From NCBI RefSeq assembly GCF_004006295.1, contig NZ_CP026095.1:579501-643500 (forward strand): 64,000 nt of DNA, given 5' to 3'. The position numbers were made by a program, and so were the translations under genes. This DNA comes from Peribacillus asahii. GTDB taxonomy: Bacteria; Bacillota; Bacilli; Bacillales; DSM-1321. The notes beneath the pieces were generated by a model that was not told the DNA's origin, made no database searches, and worked only from the letters and a program-made list of their open reading frames with translations. This document shows, piece after piece, positions 9,059 through 18,925 of this stretch (positions within the stretch are counted from its first letter, which is position 1; every line of letters starts with the position of its first letter).

Positions 9059-9266
9059 TTAACATTCATCCAATCTTTGTTTTTTTTCGTAGGCTTTGTT
9101 ATAGTCAATAGTTTTATAAACATAGCCTTTATATGAATATGTATGAATAATCAAAAGGGTATGGATGAATATGCTTAAAAATATTATTTAATAAAAATAG
9201 GGGATAGTACAAGCTGGACAACCGGTATAAGCATACAGTATGGAAAGTGAAGAAGGAAGTGATTCA

Positions 9267-10574
9267 GTGGACACAAAAGGACAACATTTTGTTATTGATG
9301 CGTTCCAGTGCCAGGCGGATATTTTGAATCAGGAAGATGTATTAAAGGAATTTCTTATAAAAGCAGTCGAAGATTTAGGGATGGAGATTTTATCTACTTA
9401 TTTTCATTCCTTTTCACCCCAAGGAGTAACAGGTGTCATTGTGCTTTCAACGTCTCATCTCTCTATCCATACTTGGCCGGAACACGGGTACGCTGCTTTG
9501 GATTTATATACGTGTGGAGATCAAAAACTTTGGCCGGTATTAAGAGAGCTTTTGTTGAAATTGGAAGCGAAACGTGCTTCTGTTCATGAAATTGTACGTG
9601 GGCATGACATTGTTCATAGACCTTCTAGTATGAAGGAGCTGGATATTCTTTTGGATACTTTAGTGAAAGAAAAAAGTGATATCCGTGTAAAGAACGATAT
9701 AGGAAATGGGTGGGATCGGGCTTACTTAAAGGCAACGCTGAAAGGCAATCATAATATCCTTTATAATGGATCGAGCCCATTTCAAGAACTTCTTCTCATT
9801 GAAACGATGGATATTCGACTATATTTAAATCAGGAGTTACAGTTTTCTTCTTTAGATGAAAGATATTATCATGAAGCGCTAGTATTCCCGGCTATGGAAT
9901 TAGCAGCCTCTCCAAAACGGGTTCTTGTTTTAGGTGGAGGAGATGGACTAGCTGTACGTGAAATTCTTAAATATCCAAACGTTGAGCATGTAGATCTTGT
10001 TGATATCGATCCCAAAATGGTTCAGCTTGCTAAAACGCATCCAGCCCTGTTAGTTCAAAATGAGCGTTCTTTTTTAGATGAGAAAGTAACCGTTCATATC
10101 GAGGATGCTAAAGGCTATATCTCAGGACAGCTAGAGCCGTATGATGTCATCATTATTGATTTCCCCGATCCTAGTGATTCGATTATTAGTTCTTTATATA
10201 CAAAGGAGTTATTTTCTAAGGTAGCGCTTCTTTTAGCAGAAGACGGTGTATTAGTGTGTCAATCGAACTCACCTGAAGAAGCACCGCGCTTATTTTGGAG
10301 TATTGGCAAAACGATTGAAGCAGCTGGTTTCTATACACGTGGATATAAAATCCTTGTTCCTTCATTTGGTGTATGGGGGTTCCATTTGGCGACAAAGAAA
10401 GAACTTTCAGAAGAAATTCCGGAGATATCTGTGCCGCATGAGGCCCTTCCAAAGAATATGACTCATTTATTCAATTTTTCTCCAACTATTTTATCTGAGA
10501 GACAGCATGCAATTGTTAATGAGGTAAGTAACTTAAGGCTGCATAAAGTGTATGAAGAAGAAATACAGAAATAG
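9267..10574 (+). CDS. Fused S-adenosylmethionine decarboxylase-like / spermidine synthase
   Basis: A 435-residue fusion. Residues 1-120 are a prokaryotic SpeD domain with STSHLSIHTWPEHGYA; with the GTG start the pyruvoyl serine falls at 63, histidine at 68 and cysteine at 83, as in known SpeD enzymes. The residue before Ser63 is Thr, where SpeD normally has Glu. The rest is an aminopropyltransferase (SpeE) with YYHEALVFPAM, VLVLGGGDGLAVREIL, DIDP and DAKGYI. Together these would make decarboxylated SAM and transfer its aminopropyl group to putrescine. GTG at 9267 follows AAGGAAG; an ATG at 9240 lacks a Shine-Dalgarno. Confidence 0.82.
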   Translation: MDTKGQHFVIDAFQCQADILNQEDVLKEFLIKAVEDLGMEILSTYFHSFSPQGVTGVIVLSTSHLSIHTWPEHGYAALDLYTCGDQKLWPVLRELLLKLEAKRASVHEIVRGHDIVHRPSSMKELDILLDTLVKEKSDIRVKNDIGNGWDRAYLKATLKGNHNILYNGSSPFQELLLIETMDIRLYLNQELQFSSLDERYYHEALVFPAMELAASPKRVLVLGGGDGLAVREILKYPNVEHVDLVDIDPKMVQLAKTHPALLVQNERSFLDEKVTVHIEDAKGYISGQLEPYDVIIIDFPDPSDSIISSLYTKELFSKVALLLAEDGVLVCQSNSPEEAPRLFWSIGKTIEAAGFYTRGYKILVPSFGVWGFHLATKKELSEEIPEISVPHEALPKNMTHLFNFSPTILSERQHAIVNEVSNLRLHKVYEEEIQK

Positions 10575-10598
10575 GGATAGCTTCATACAAATTTAATG

Positions 10599-10637
10599 AA
10601 AATAAGCTCTCTGCCTATTGAGTAGAGAGCTTATTTT
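10599..10637 (+). terminator. Terminator of the speD-speE fusion
   Basis: AAAATAAGCTCTCT pairs perfectly with AGAGAGCTTATTTT (14 bp). Confidence 0.85.
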
Positions 10638-10769
10638 GTTTGGAAAATGGAAATAGTTAATAATCCAAATTTTTAATCAAATGGCAAAGTTTTGTTTTAT
10701 TTCCTGAAAATATCGAGTTGTATAGTATAATAGATTTATAAACTTGGATGTTAGCGGGAGGTTTTAAAG

Positions 10770-13700
10770 GTGAAAAGGATAAAAAAAGTTTTGGCTGCTA
10801 GTGGATTAAGTTCATTGCTTCTAGTATCTACAGCTATGCCTGCCAATGCGTATAATGAACAATCTAAGAGTGCTATATCCTCATTGTTATCAGAGAAGGA
10901 GACAAGCCAAAAGAAACAGCTAGAACAGAAAATACCTATGAGCAACGAGACGTTTACGATTAAGTATAGTAAGCCGATTTCAGCAGCAGAGCATCGCGCG
11001 TTAGGCGGGACTGTTGTTCGTCAATTTTCTCATCTAAACTATGCCGAAATCAAAGTGAAAAACAAAGCGAATTTAGGGGAAGTGATGCGAAAATATCAAA
11101 AGCTTGGAAAAGTAGAAAGTGTGAGTCCTAGCTTTTTGTATAAAAGTACTGCTTCTGTTGATCCAAAAGCGAGTCAACAATATCAACACACGATGTTGCA
11201 AATAGAAAAAGCTCAAAAATTAGCCGGTAAAAATAAAATTACCGTCGCTGTTGTGGATACGGGAACGGACTCAAAGCATCCTGATTTAAAAAATGCTCTA
11301 TTACCAGGTTACAATGCAGCTAATCCGGCTAATCAACCAATTCCGATGGAACATGGCACGCATGTTTCAGGGATTATAGCGGCTGCAAAAAATAATGGTA
11401 TTGGTGGATATGGGATTAGTCCAAATGTGAAGATTTTGCCTGTAGATGTGTTTGATGGGCAAGAAGGAGCAACAGATGCAAGTATAGCAGAAGGTATTCT
11501 TTATGCTGTAGAAAAGGGGGCTAAAGTCATTAATATGAGTTTAGGAGGACCCGGGACGACACCATTAATGGAAAAAGCGGTTCAAACAGCTATTAGGAAA
11601 GGTGTCATTATTGTAGCGGCAGCTGGAAATGAAAGCACGGATGCACTTAGTTATCCTGCCGCATATGAAGGAGTTATTAGTGTAGGAAGTATTAATGAGG
11701 ACAAGCAATTATCTTCGTATTCAAATTATGGTCCATCTGTAGATGTTGTAGCACCGGGTGAAAACGTTTATAGTACGCTGTATGACAAGGGCAAGAAATC
11801 TACTTTTATGAGCGCAAGCGGCACATCAATGGCATCCCCTGTAGTGGCAGGAGTCGCAGGGCTTTTATTGACGAAATATCCAAAGCTGACACCGGCTCAA
11901 GTAGAATATGTTTTGGAGAAAACAGCGGATAACCTTGGAGCTTCAGGTTTTGATACGACATATGCTAATGGGTTAGTGAATCCCGTTCGAGCATTATCTT
12001 TTGATATGAAGAAATTACCTACATATGTAAAGGAAGAATGGACGAAGACAGAAATTCTAGCTAAGGCAGAAGCGGTTGATGCGACTAAACAAGTAGTTAG
12101 AGAGGGCGCTATTACAAAGCCTTTTGAGCAAAAGTGGGTTAAATTTGAGGTCAAAAAAGGAGAGTCTATTCAAACGCTAGTAGAAGGCTCTAAGCAATAT
12201 GATTATAAGATTATTGGCCATTTCTATGGCAAACAAAATAAGATAGAATCGTTTGAAGTTAATCAAACACAAGATGGAAGCTCAGAAGCGAAATTAATAC
12301 AAGCCCCTTTTGATGCGACTGTAGTTATTGGTGTAAAAGATGTCAATGCAAGTTTTGATGACAGCGGAAGCAAGCGGTCTACTTATAAGTTAACAGTCAA
12401 TAAAGCTGCTAAGTTGCCGGAAGACGAAACAACGATTGAAAATATGATACAGGTTGATCGTCTGCCTTATAAGTTACCTCAACCTTTTACTTTAGCAGGA
12501 GAACAAGGTGATTATGATTATTTTAAGCTAAAAGTAGATAAACAACAGCTCGTTCAAATCAACCTTTCTGCTATTCCTGGTTTAAACACTGATATTGGCG
12601 TTTATAATCTGGCTAATTTCTTTCCTGAAGAAAGCACGGAAGAAGAGCAGATGAGTGAGGAAGACAAACAAGTTTTATTAAAAGAGTTACTAGAAGGGGA
12701 AGGCGCTATTAAGGGAGAATTCTATGCAAATAGTAACGGGATAAGCCAAGGAGAAACATTAACATTTGTGGCAGAGCCTGAACAGGAATATGTCATTAAA
12801 GTGGCTGGAGATGCGGTTAGTTCTAATCTAATAGAAATGCTGTTAAATATGTTACTAGGATTGGATACTGCGCTTGAAGTACAAGAAAAACAATCTTCTT
12901 TATTACCTTATCAATTAGAAATAGTAGGTAAAGAGACGATTGAAGATGAAGATTACTTAAGTAAAGATATGCTTATGGGGGGAAGCGGCAACGCTTTATT
13001 ACCTGAATTAGATTTAGTGGATGTGGAGAAAGAAGCAGGTGAATCTATTATTGATGAACAAACGGATATGATTCAGACGATTCTTGAAAATGCTCGTCCA
13101 TATGCACTTGGGAAACAAGCCTCAGGTTATATTCAAAACGATATGGATGAGGATTACTTTTTGATTGAGCCAACTGAATCCGCTCTATATCAATTTGAAT
13201 TGAGCAATAAAAGCGGCACCATTCCTGTAACAGAAATTCTTGAAATTGTAGAAGAGGAAGATGAAAAAGGAGAACCAATTCTTTACACCGCTCCTGTTGT
13301 GACGAACGTGGCATTAGAAGGATTTAGTGTGAAAGCGAATAAACAAATGTATACAGGACTGCAACGCGGGAAGCGATATATTGTAAAAATGTATAGTGAT
13401 ACGCTGTTGGTTTCAAGTGCTGTTTCATTTGATCCTTACCACCTATCATCTAAGAAATTGAATACAAATGTAGAAGATCAATATGAACCAAGCGATTATA
13501 AAAATGTGAAAAAGCTGCCTGGAACATCCTTTAAAGGGAACTTTGCGATGCCAAATGATACGGACGTCTTTTATTACACAGCAAACGAAACAGGAATCAA
13601 AGCCATTTCTGTGGAGCCTTCTAAAGTAACAGCCAACATGAAAGCAAAATATCAGAAGGCATTTCTCAATGAATATAAAGGAGTAGCAGCGGTTATTGAA

Positions 13701-14255
13701 GATACAAATAAAAACCGTACATTTGATCCAGATAAAGATCATGTAATATCTGTTATCCAAAAAGGAACTCAAGGATTTTCGAGCGGTTCATTTAAGATGG
13801 TTAAGGGCAAAAGTTATCTTATTGAGATAGCGGGGATAAATGATACAAACCTTGTTTCCTCTATTGTACCTTACACATTTAATTTAGTTTCCATGACTAA
13901 AAAAGATGGATCTACGCTGAAAAAGCCAATTAACATAAAGAAACAAAGCACGCTATCTCATTCTTCTAAAGGGTATTTTAATGCGGGAGTCACAGGTGGA
14001 GATACCGACTATTATAACTTTGAATTAAGTAAGAATGCATCAGGAAGCATTCAGTTAATTGCAGGTAAAGAAACAGATGGTGTAATTAGCCTTTACCAAA
14101 ATGGCAAGCGTATTAAACAATCTGATCTATATCTCCAAGGTGATACGGAAGTGCTGAACCTTAGTTTGAAAAAAGGGAAGTACCAAATTAGAATCAGTGA
14201 TGCTAACGGTCAAGCGAGTATTAAGCCGTATACATTAAAAGTGAATATGAAATAA
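10770..14255 (+). CDS. Large secreted subtilisin-family (S8) serine protease
   Basis: A 1161-residue secreted protease. A signal peptide ends at about residue 27 (MPANA). An I9-like propeptide spans about 55-125. The catalytic domain (about 140-405) shows D163 in VVDTGTD, H195 in HGTHVSG and S353 in GTSMASPVVAG, so the triad is complete. About 750 C-terminal residues follow with repeated beta-rich, acidic blocks such as DYDYFKLKV, DEDYFLIE and DTDYYNFEL that resemble pre-peptidase C-terminal domains. There is no LPXTG or S-layer anchor. GTG start after GGGAGG. It is probably an extracellular nutrient-acquiring protease. Confidence 0.88.
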   Translation: MKRIKKVLAASGLSSLLLVSTAMPANAYNEQSKSAISSLLSEKETSQKKQLEQKIPMSNETFTIKYSKPISAAEHRALGGTVVRQFSHLNYAEIKVKNKANLGEVMRKYQKLGKVESVSPSFLYKSTASVDPKASQQYQHTMLQIEKAQKLAGKNKITVAVVDTGTDSKHPDLKNALLPGYNAANPANQPIPMEHGTHVSGIIAAAKNNGIGGYGISPNVKILPVDVFDGQEGATDASIAEGILYAVEKGAKVINMSLGGPGTTPLMEKAVQTAIRKGVIIVAAAGNESTDALSYPAAYEGVISVGSINEDKQLSSYSNYGPSVDVVAPGENVYSTLYDKGKKSTFMSASGTSMASPVVAGVAGLLLTKYPKLTPAQVEYVLEKTADNLGASGFDTTYANGLVNPVRALSFDMKKLPTYVKEEWTKTEILAKAEAVDATKQVVREGAITKPFEQKWVKFEVKKGESIQTLVEGSKQYDYKIIGHFYGKQNKIESFEVNQTQDGSSEAKLIQAPFDATVVIGVKDVNASFDDSGSKRSTYKLTVNKAAKLPEDETTIENMIQVDRLPYKLPQPFTLAGEQGDYDYFKLKVDKQQLVQINLSAIPGLNTDIGVYNLANFFPEESTEEEQMSEEDKQVLLKELLEGEGAIKGEFYANSNGISQGETLTFVAEPEQEYVIKVAGDAVSSNLIEMLLNMLLGLDTALEVQEKQSSLLPYQLEIVGKETIEDEDYLSKDMLMGGSGNALLPELDLVDVEKEAGESIIDEQTDMIQTILENARPYALGKQASGYIQNDMDEDYFLIEPTESALYQFELSNKSGTIPVTEILEIVEEEDEKGEPILYTAPVVTNVALEGFSVKANKQMYTGLQRGKRYIVKMYSDTLLVSSAVSFDPYHLSSKKLNTNVEDQYEPSDYKNVKKLPGTSFKGNFAMPNDTDVFYYTANETGIKAISVEPSKVTANMKAKYQKAFLNEYKGVAAVIEDTNKNRTFDPDKDHVISVIQKGTQGFSSGSFKMVKGKSYLIEIAGINDTNLVSSIVPYTFNLVSMTKKDGSTLKKPINIKKQSTLSHSSKGYFNAGVTGGDTDYYNFELSKNASGSIQLIAGKETDGVISLYQNGKRIKQSDLYLQGDTEVLNLSLKKGKYQIRISDANGQASIKPYTLKVNMK

Positions 14256-14306
14256 AAGAAACAACTATGAATGTACTAAATTGTTGATAAATATAGTGGA
14301 TAGTCC

Positions 14307-14362
14307 AAAAAAAGCTGATTCAGCTAGTCATCGTATAAAGACTAGTTTGAATCAGCTTTTTT
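14307..14362 (+). terminator. Terminator of the protease gene
   Basis: AAAAAAGCTGATTCA pairs with TGAATCAGCTTTTTT, and an inner CTAGT/ACTAG pair extends the stem. Confidence 0.8.
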
Positions 14363-14475
14363 GCATGGCTGGGAAAACGTGTACGTTCGCATGTTCGAGA
14401 ATTATGAACATATATTTACAGGTAGAAGTGACTGATATTATTTGAGCACGTTACAGAAGGGATGGGTGTTTCTGA

Positions 14476-15807
14476 TTGAATGAAAAAAACGATATACAAG
14501 AATTAATTCATTTAGATAAAAAACATTTTATTCATCCGACGTCTTCTATTGCCCAGCAGCAAGCAAATGGCCCAAGTGTGATTTTTACAGAGGGAGAGGG
14601 GATTTATTTAAAAGATATACAGGGGCATTCTTATATAGATGGAATGAGCTCACTTTGGAACGTAAATGTAGGGCATGGTAGAAAAGAGTTAGCGGAAGTC
14701 GCGAAGCAGCAAATGGAGAAGCTTGCATTTAGTTCGTGTTTTTCTACTTTTAGTCATGAACCAGCGATTCGATTAGCAACGAAGATTGCCTCGCTTGCCC
14801 CAGGGGCGTTAAATGCCGTTTTTTTTACCTCAGGAGGTTCTGAGGCGAATGATACAGCTTTTAAGCTGGCTCGTCATTATTGGTTATTAAAAGGAAAGCC
14901 AAATCGTCAAAAAATCATTTCTCGAACGAAGTCGTATCATGGTGTGGCGATGGGAGCGACTAGTGCGACTGGGTTGAAGCCATTTCGTGATTTTACGAAT
15001 TCACTTGCGCCTGATTTTTATTATGTAGACGGCTCTTCGATTGAAGAGTTACGTAATTTGATTGAACAGGAAGGTGCGGAGACGATTGCGGCTTTTATTA
15101 TTGAGCCGGTTCAAGGAGCAGGGGGAGTGAACTTTGCCCCTTCAGGATATATGCAAGAAGTGAGGAGAATTTGTGATCAGTATGGTATTTTATTCATTAC
15201 GGATGAAGTGATTACCGGATTTGGTCGAACAGGTACATTTTTCGGTGTTGAGCATGATGGGGTAATACCAGATATGATGTGCTTTGCTAAAGGAGTGACA
15301 AGCGGCTATGCACAATTAGGCGGCGTTGTGCTTTCAGAAACATTGCATCAAGAGTTGATTTCACTTTCACGAGAGACATTGTTTCATGGTTATACGTATA
15401 GCGGCCATCCGATGGCTTGTGCTGTTGCTTTGAAAAATATTGAAATCATTGAAACAGAAAAACTAGTGGAAAATGCCAAGCTTCGGGGAGTAGATTTACT
15501 AAGTGGTTTTCAAGAAATTCAAAGCAAACGAAACATCATTGGGCATGTGCGAGCACTTGGACTAATCGGTGCTATTCAAATAGTTAAGAATCGACAAACA
15601 GGAGAAAGATTTCAGACACCGGTGGCCCCGCTTATTGTTGCCGAAGCTATGAAACAAGGGCTTATTTGCCGTGCTGTAACATTTGACCAGGATACTGTTG
15701 TCTTTGCCCCTCCACTGATTATTACAAAGCAAGAAATAGCCAAGTTAATTGGGCGGTTAGATAAAGCCGTAGCTGCGGTTGAACGGGTCCTTCAGAGTAA
15801 AGACTAG
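14476..15807 (+). CDS. Class III PLP-dependent aminotransferase (omega-amino acid type)
   Basis: A 443-residue class III aminotransferase. It has GMSSLWNVNVGHG near the N terminus, the cofactor motif TSGGSEANDTAFKLAR, KSYHG, the acidic EPVQGAGG, the ITDEVITGFGRTG box and the lysine motif CFAKGVTSGYAQLGG that forms the PLP Schiff base. Members use omega-amino donors such as beta-alanine, GABA, putrescine or taurine with pyruvate or oxoglutarate; the donor cannot be fixed here. The start is TTG, because the nearby ATG is out of frame and stops at once. A sodium/solute symporter gene (now frameshifted) follows, so uptake and transamination may have worked together. Confidence 0.82.
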   Translation: MNEKNDIQELIHLDKKHFIHPTSSIAQQQANGPSVIFTEGEGIYLKDIQGHSYIDGMSSLWNVNVGHGRKELAEVAKQQMEKLAFSSCFSTFSHEPAIRLATKIASLAPGALNAVFFTSGGSEANDTAFKLARHYWLLKGKPNRQKIISRTKSYHGVAMGATSATGLKPFRDFTNSLAPDFYYVDGSSIEELRNLIEQEGAETIAAFIIEPVQGAGGVNFAPSGYMQEVRRICDQYGILFITDEVITGFGRTGTFFGVEHDGVIPDMMCFAKGVTSGYAQLGGVVLSETLHQELISLSRETLFHGYTYSGHPMACAVALKNIEIIETEKLVENAKLRGVDLLSGFQEIQSKRNIIGHVRALGLIGAIQIVKNRQTGERFQTPVAPLIVAEAMKQGLICRAVTFDQDTVVFAPPLIITKQEIAKLIGRLDKAVAAVERVLQSKD

Positions 15808-15969
15808 GTAGTTCGAGTTCCTCCCTCATGTGCCGCTGATTATAAGAAATGAAATAACTGGATGCTTTAAGAAATTTCTTAACATTTGATTTTATTTCTG
15901 ATAAGCTTATCTAATGGAAAAGACTTTATTGTACAAAAGTGTTTGTGGCAGATTGAGGGAGGAGCTATT

Positions 15970-17438
15970 TTGGATTATGGAGTAATAATATCAATTGTGA
16001 TTTATATGGCTGCCATGCTTTTAATTGGCTTTTATGCTTATAAAAAGACGGCAAACTTAACAGATTATATGCTGGGTGGAAGAAACCTAGGTCCAGCTGT
16101 AACGGCATTAAGTGCCGGAGCTTCTGATATGAGTGGTTGGCTATTGATGGGCTTACCTGGTGCAATGTACCTGAGTGGAATTAGTGCCGGGTGGATTGTA
16201 GTAGGGTTATGTATGGGAGCTTATTTGAACTGGGTATATGTAGCTCCAAGGTTACGAACATACACGGAGGTCGCAAACAATTCAATCACGATTCCAGATT
16301 TCTTGGGCAACCGTTTTCGTGATGATTCACGTATACTAAAGGTAACGTCAGCGTTTGTTATTTTAATTTTCTTTACCTTCTATACTTCTTCAGGAATGGT
16401 AGCGGGGGAGAGCTGTTCCGTGTTGCATTTAACATGGATTATCGATGGGGAATTTGGTTAACAGCGAGTGTTGTTATTCTTTATACGTTGTTTGGCGGTT
16501 TCTTGGCTGTAAGTTGGACAGACTTTGTTCAAGGAACAATCATGTTTATTGCTTTGATTTTAGTACCGACTGTGACGATTGTGAATATCGGTGGCGTATC
16601 TGAAACATTTGGTGAGATTCGTTCGATTGATCCGAACCTTTTACATGTTTTTCAAGGAACTTCTGTTATTGGGATTATTTCTTTATTAGCGTGGGGACTT
16701 GGCTATTTTGGGCAACCGCATATTATTGTTCGTTTTATGGCAATTTCTTCGGTTAAAGAAATGAAGACAGCTCGTCGAATTGGTATGAGCTGGATGATTT
16801 TCTCTACTGTCGGGGCGATGTTTACTGGTTTAGTAGGGATTGCGTATTTTAGTTTAAATGGCAATCCACTTGGCGAGAAAAATGCGGAAACCGTTTTTAT
16901 TGTTCTTTCTAAAGAGTTGTTTCCAGCGCTTATTACGGGGTTCCTACTAGCGGCTATTTTAGCTGCGGTGATGAGTACGGTTGCATCTCAGCTTCTTGTA
17001 TCGGCAAGTGCTTTAACGGATGATTTCTATAAGCAATTTATTCGTCCGAATGCATCAGAGAAAGAATTAGTTCTTGTTGGGCGACTTGGGGTATTAGCAA
17101 TTGCCATTATTGCTTTAGTGCTTGCATTCAATCCAAGCGATACCATTTTAAATCTTGTTGGATATGCATGGGCAGGATTCGGTGCTGCGTTTGGTCCGGT
17201 TATTTTACTTAGCCTATATTGGAAGCGAATGACAAAATGGGGTGCGCTTGCGGGGATGATTGCAGGTACGATTACGGTTATTGTCTGGGATCAAATTGAT
17301 CGATTTGCCGAAGTATACGAAATTATTCCAGGTTTTATTGTTGGGATGATTGCAGTAGTTATCTTCAGCTTATTATCAGTTGAACCTTCGAAAGAAATGA
17401 AAGAAGAGTTCGATCAAGCAGTAGACAAATTAACATAA
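15970..17438 (+). pseudogene. putP: Sodium/proline symporter (PutP/OpuE-like), frameshifted
   Basis: Two adjacent reading frames give the two parts of one SSS-family Na+/proline symporter of about 490 residues. The first frame (TTG 15970, after GGAGGAG) ends in out-of-frame residues at 16461; the true frame resumes after a run of five G at 16404-16408. Adding one G restores a continuous MVAGGELFRVAFNMDYRWG, joining the segments. Family motifs present are YMLGGRNLGP, ALSAGASDMSGWLLMGLPG and FGGFLAVSWTDFVQG. The homopolymer makes a sequencing error a real alternative to a true lesion. Role if intact: proline uptake as nutrient or osmoprotectant. Confidence 0.85.
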
Positions 17439-17486
17439 CAAATGATATCTATTTGTTATTTAATCGCTTTTTTATTGGTGTTCTTT

Positions 17487-17522
17487 ATGAAAAGGTCTTC
17501 AAATTGTTGAAGGCCTTTTCAT
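17487..17522 (+). terminator. Terminator of the symporter gene
   Basis: ATGAAAAGGTCTTCAA pairs with TTGAAGGCCTTTTCAT around ATTG, with one G.U pair. Confidence 0.75.
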
Positions 17523-17606
17523 ATGTGCATATATTACAGGCTGTCAGTGAATATATAGGTTGGAGAGCAGGAGATAATAGATGTATTAATATATACAGGG
17601 GGATGT

Positions 17607-18887
17607 ATGGATCACTCACGGAAAATTGCATTAAAAGTTTCTGCTATATATATAATTTTAGGTATTTTATGGCTTGTTGTTACCGATCATATTTCGATCA
17701 AGCTTGCTCAGAATAATTATCAATTATTTATTACTTTTCAAAATTCAAAAGGTTGGTTATATATCATAATAACTGGAGCTGTTTTATATAGTACGATAGT
17801 GTATTGGACAAAGAAACTATTGAATTCGCAAAAGGAACTACAGGTAAGAGACGAGCAATACCAATCTTTGTTCATGTATAATATTGATGCTGTTCTAGAG
17901 TTGAATCTTAAAGGGAAAGTTATTTCAATGAATCCGCAAGCAAAGGCTTTATTTGGATATGATCTAGAAGGATTAAATAAACATTCAGCGAGTATGCTCA
18001 TCAATAGTGAGGACCTTGGTAAAGTGATTCATTGTTATAGACGAGCAACTAATAAAGAGGCTTTGGATTTTGAAACAGCGATTCGAGATGCAAAGGGAGA
18101 GATTAAATTTACGCGTTGTTCTTTTGTCCCTATTATTATCCAAGGAGATGTTATTGGCGTTTATGCAATTGCCAGAGATGTTACGGGTCTTCGCAGAGAA
18201 GAAGAGCTATTGATTATGTCAGAAAGAACATCTGTAATAGGTCATTTAGCTGCAGCGGTTGCTCATGAAATCCGTAACCCGCTTACCTCTTTAAAAGGCT
18301 TTATTCAGTTGATGCAATATACGAGAGAATTGAATGATGAGCATCTAGATATTATTTTGCAAGAGGTCGAACGTATTAATACCATTTCAAGTGAACTATT
18401 GATTTTAGGGAAAACGCAAGAAGTCACTTATAAAAAAATTGATGTAAGAGAAAGTATTCGACAAGTATTTACACTGATGACAGCACAAACAAATCTTGAT
18501 AATGTTGAGTTGTGCTATGAAGAAGTTCCACGGCCTGTTCTTATTATGGCTGATGAATCGCAGATGAAGCAGGTATTAATTAATATTATTAAAAATAGCA
18601 TTGAAGCAATTACAGAACATGGGAAGATTAACGTTGTGTTAAGAATAGAAAAAGATACAGCTGTTTTAACGGTTCAGGATAATGGGATTGGGATGGAGCC
18701 TGAACGATTACAACGGATTGGTCAGCTTTTTTATTCAACAAAAGAAAAAGGTACAGGTATTGGGCTGGCTGTATGTCAAAAGATTATTCATAGGCACCAT
18801 GGAGAGATTTTCTTTAAAAGTGAAAAAAACAAGGGAACGTTAGTAACGATTCGGATTCCACTAGCAAAGGAACAAGTGGTACTATAA
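17607..18887 (+). CDS. PAS-domain sensor histidine kinase (sporulation-kinase-like)
   Basis: A 426-residue membrane kinase. Two hydrophobic segments (about 10-30 and 48-65) flank a short outside loop. A PAS domain follows (about 80-200, ending YAIARDVTGLR). The HisKA helix carries the phosphoacceptor H220 in VAHEIRNPLTSLKGFIQLM. The ATPase domain has the N box NIIKNSIEAI, DNGIGM and GTGIGLAV. The HEIRNPLT sequence and single PAS are like Bacillus Kin kinases that feed the sporulation phosphorelay, but no response regulator is adjacent, so the target is inferred. ATG start after a GGGGG ribosome binding site. Confidence 0.85.
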   Translation: MDHSRKIALKVSAIYIILGILWLVVTDHISIKLAQNNYQLFITFQNSKGWLYIIITGAVLYSTIVYWTKKLLNSQKELQVRDEQYQSLFMYNIDAVLELNLKGKVISMNPQAKALFGYDLEGLNKHSASMLINSEDLGKVIHCYRRATNKEALDFETAIRDAKGEIKFTRCSFVPIIIQGDVIGVYAIARDVTGLRREEELLIMSERTSVIGHLAAAVAHEIRNPLTSLKGFIQLMQYTRELNDEHLDIILQEVERINTISSELLILGKTQEVTYKKIDVRESIRQVFTLMTAQTNLDNVELCYEEVPRPVLIMADESQMKQVLINIIKNSIEAITEHGKINVVLRIEKDTAVLTVQDNGIGMEPERLQRIGQLFYSTKEKGTGIGLAVCQKIIHRHHGEIFFKSEKNKGTLVTIRIPLAKEQVVL

Positions 18888-18925
18888 ACTAGGTAATTGA
18901 TTTTTTTAGATAAAAGGAGAAGAAA

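Noticed and set aside
9121..9239. Repeated TATGAATA-like words before the SpeD-SpeE gene, considered as an ArgR box
   Set aside because: They are direct rather than inverted repeats and do not fit the TGAAT-N4-ATTCA pattern of arginine boxes.
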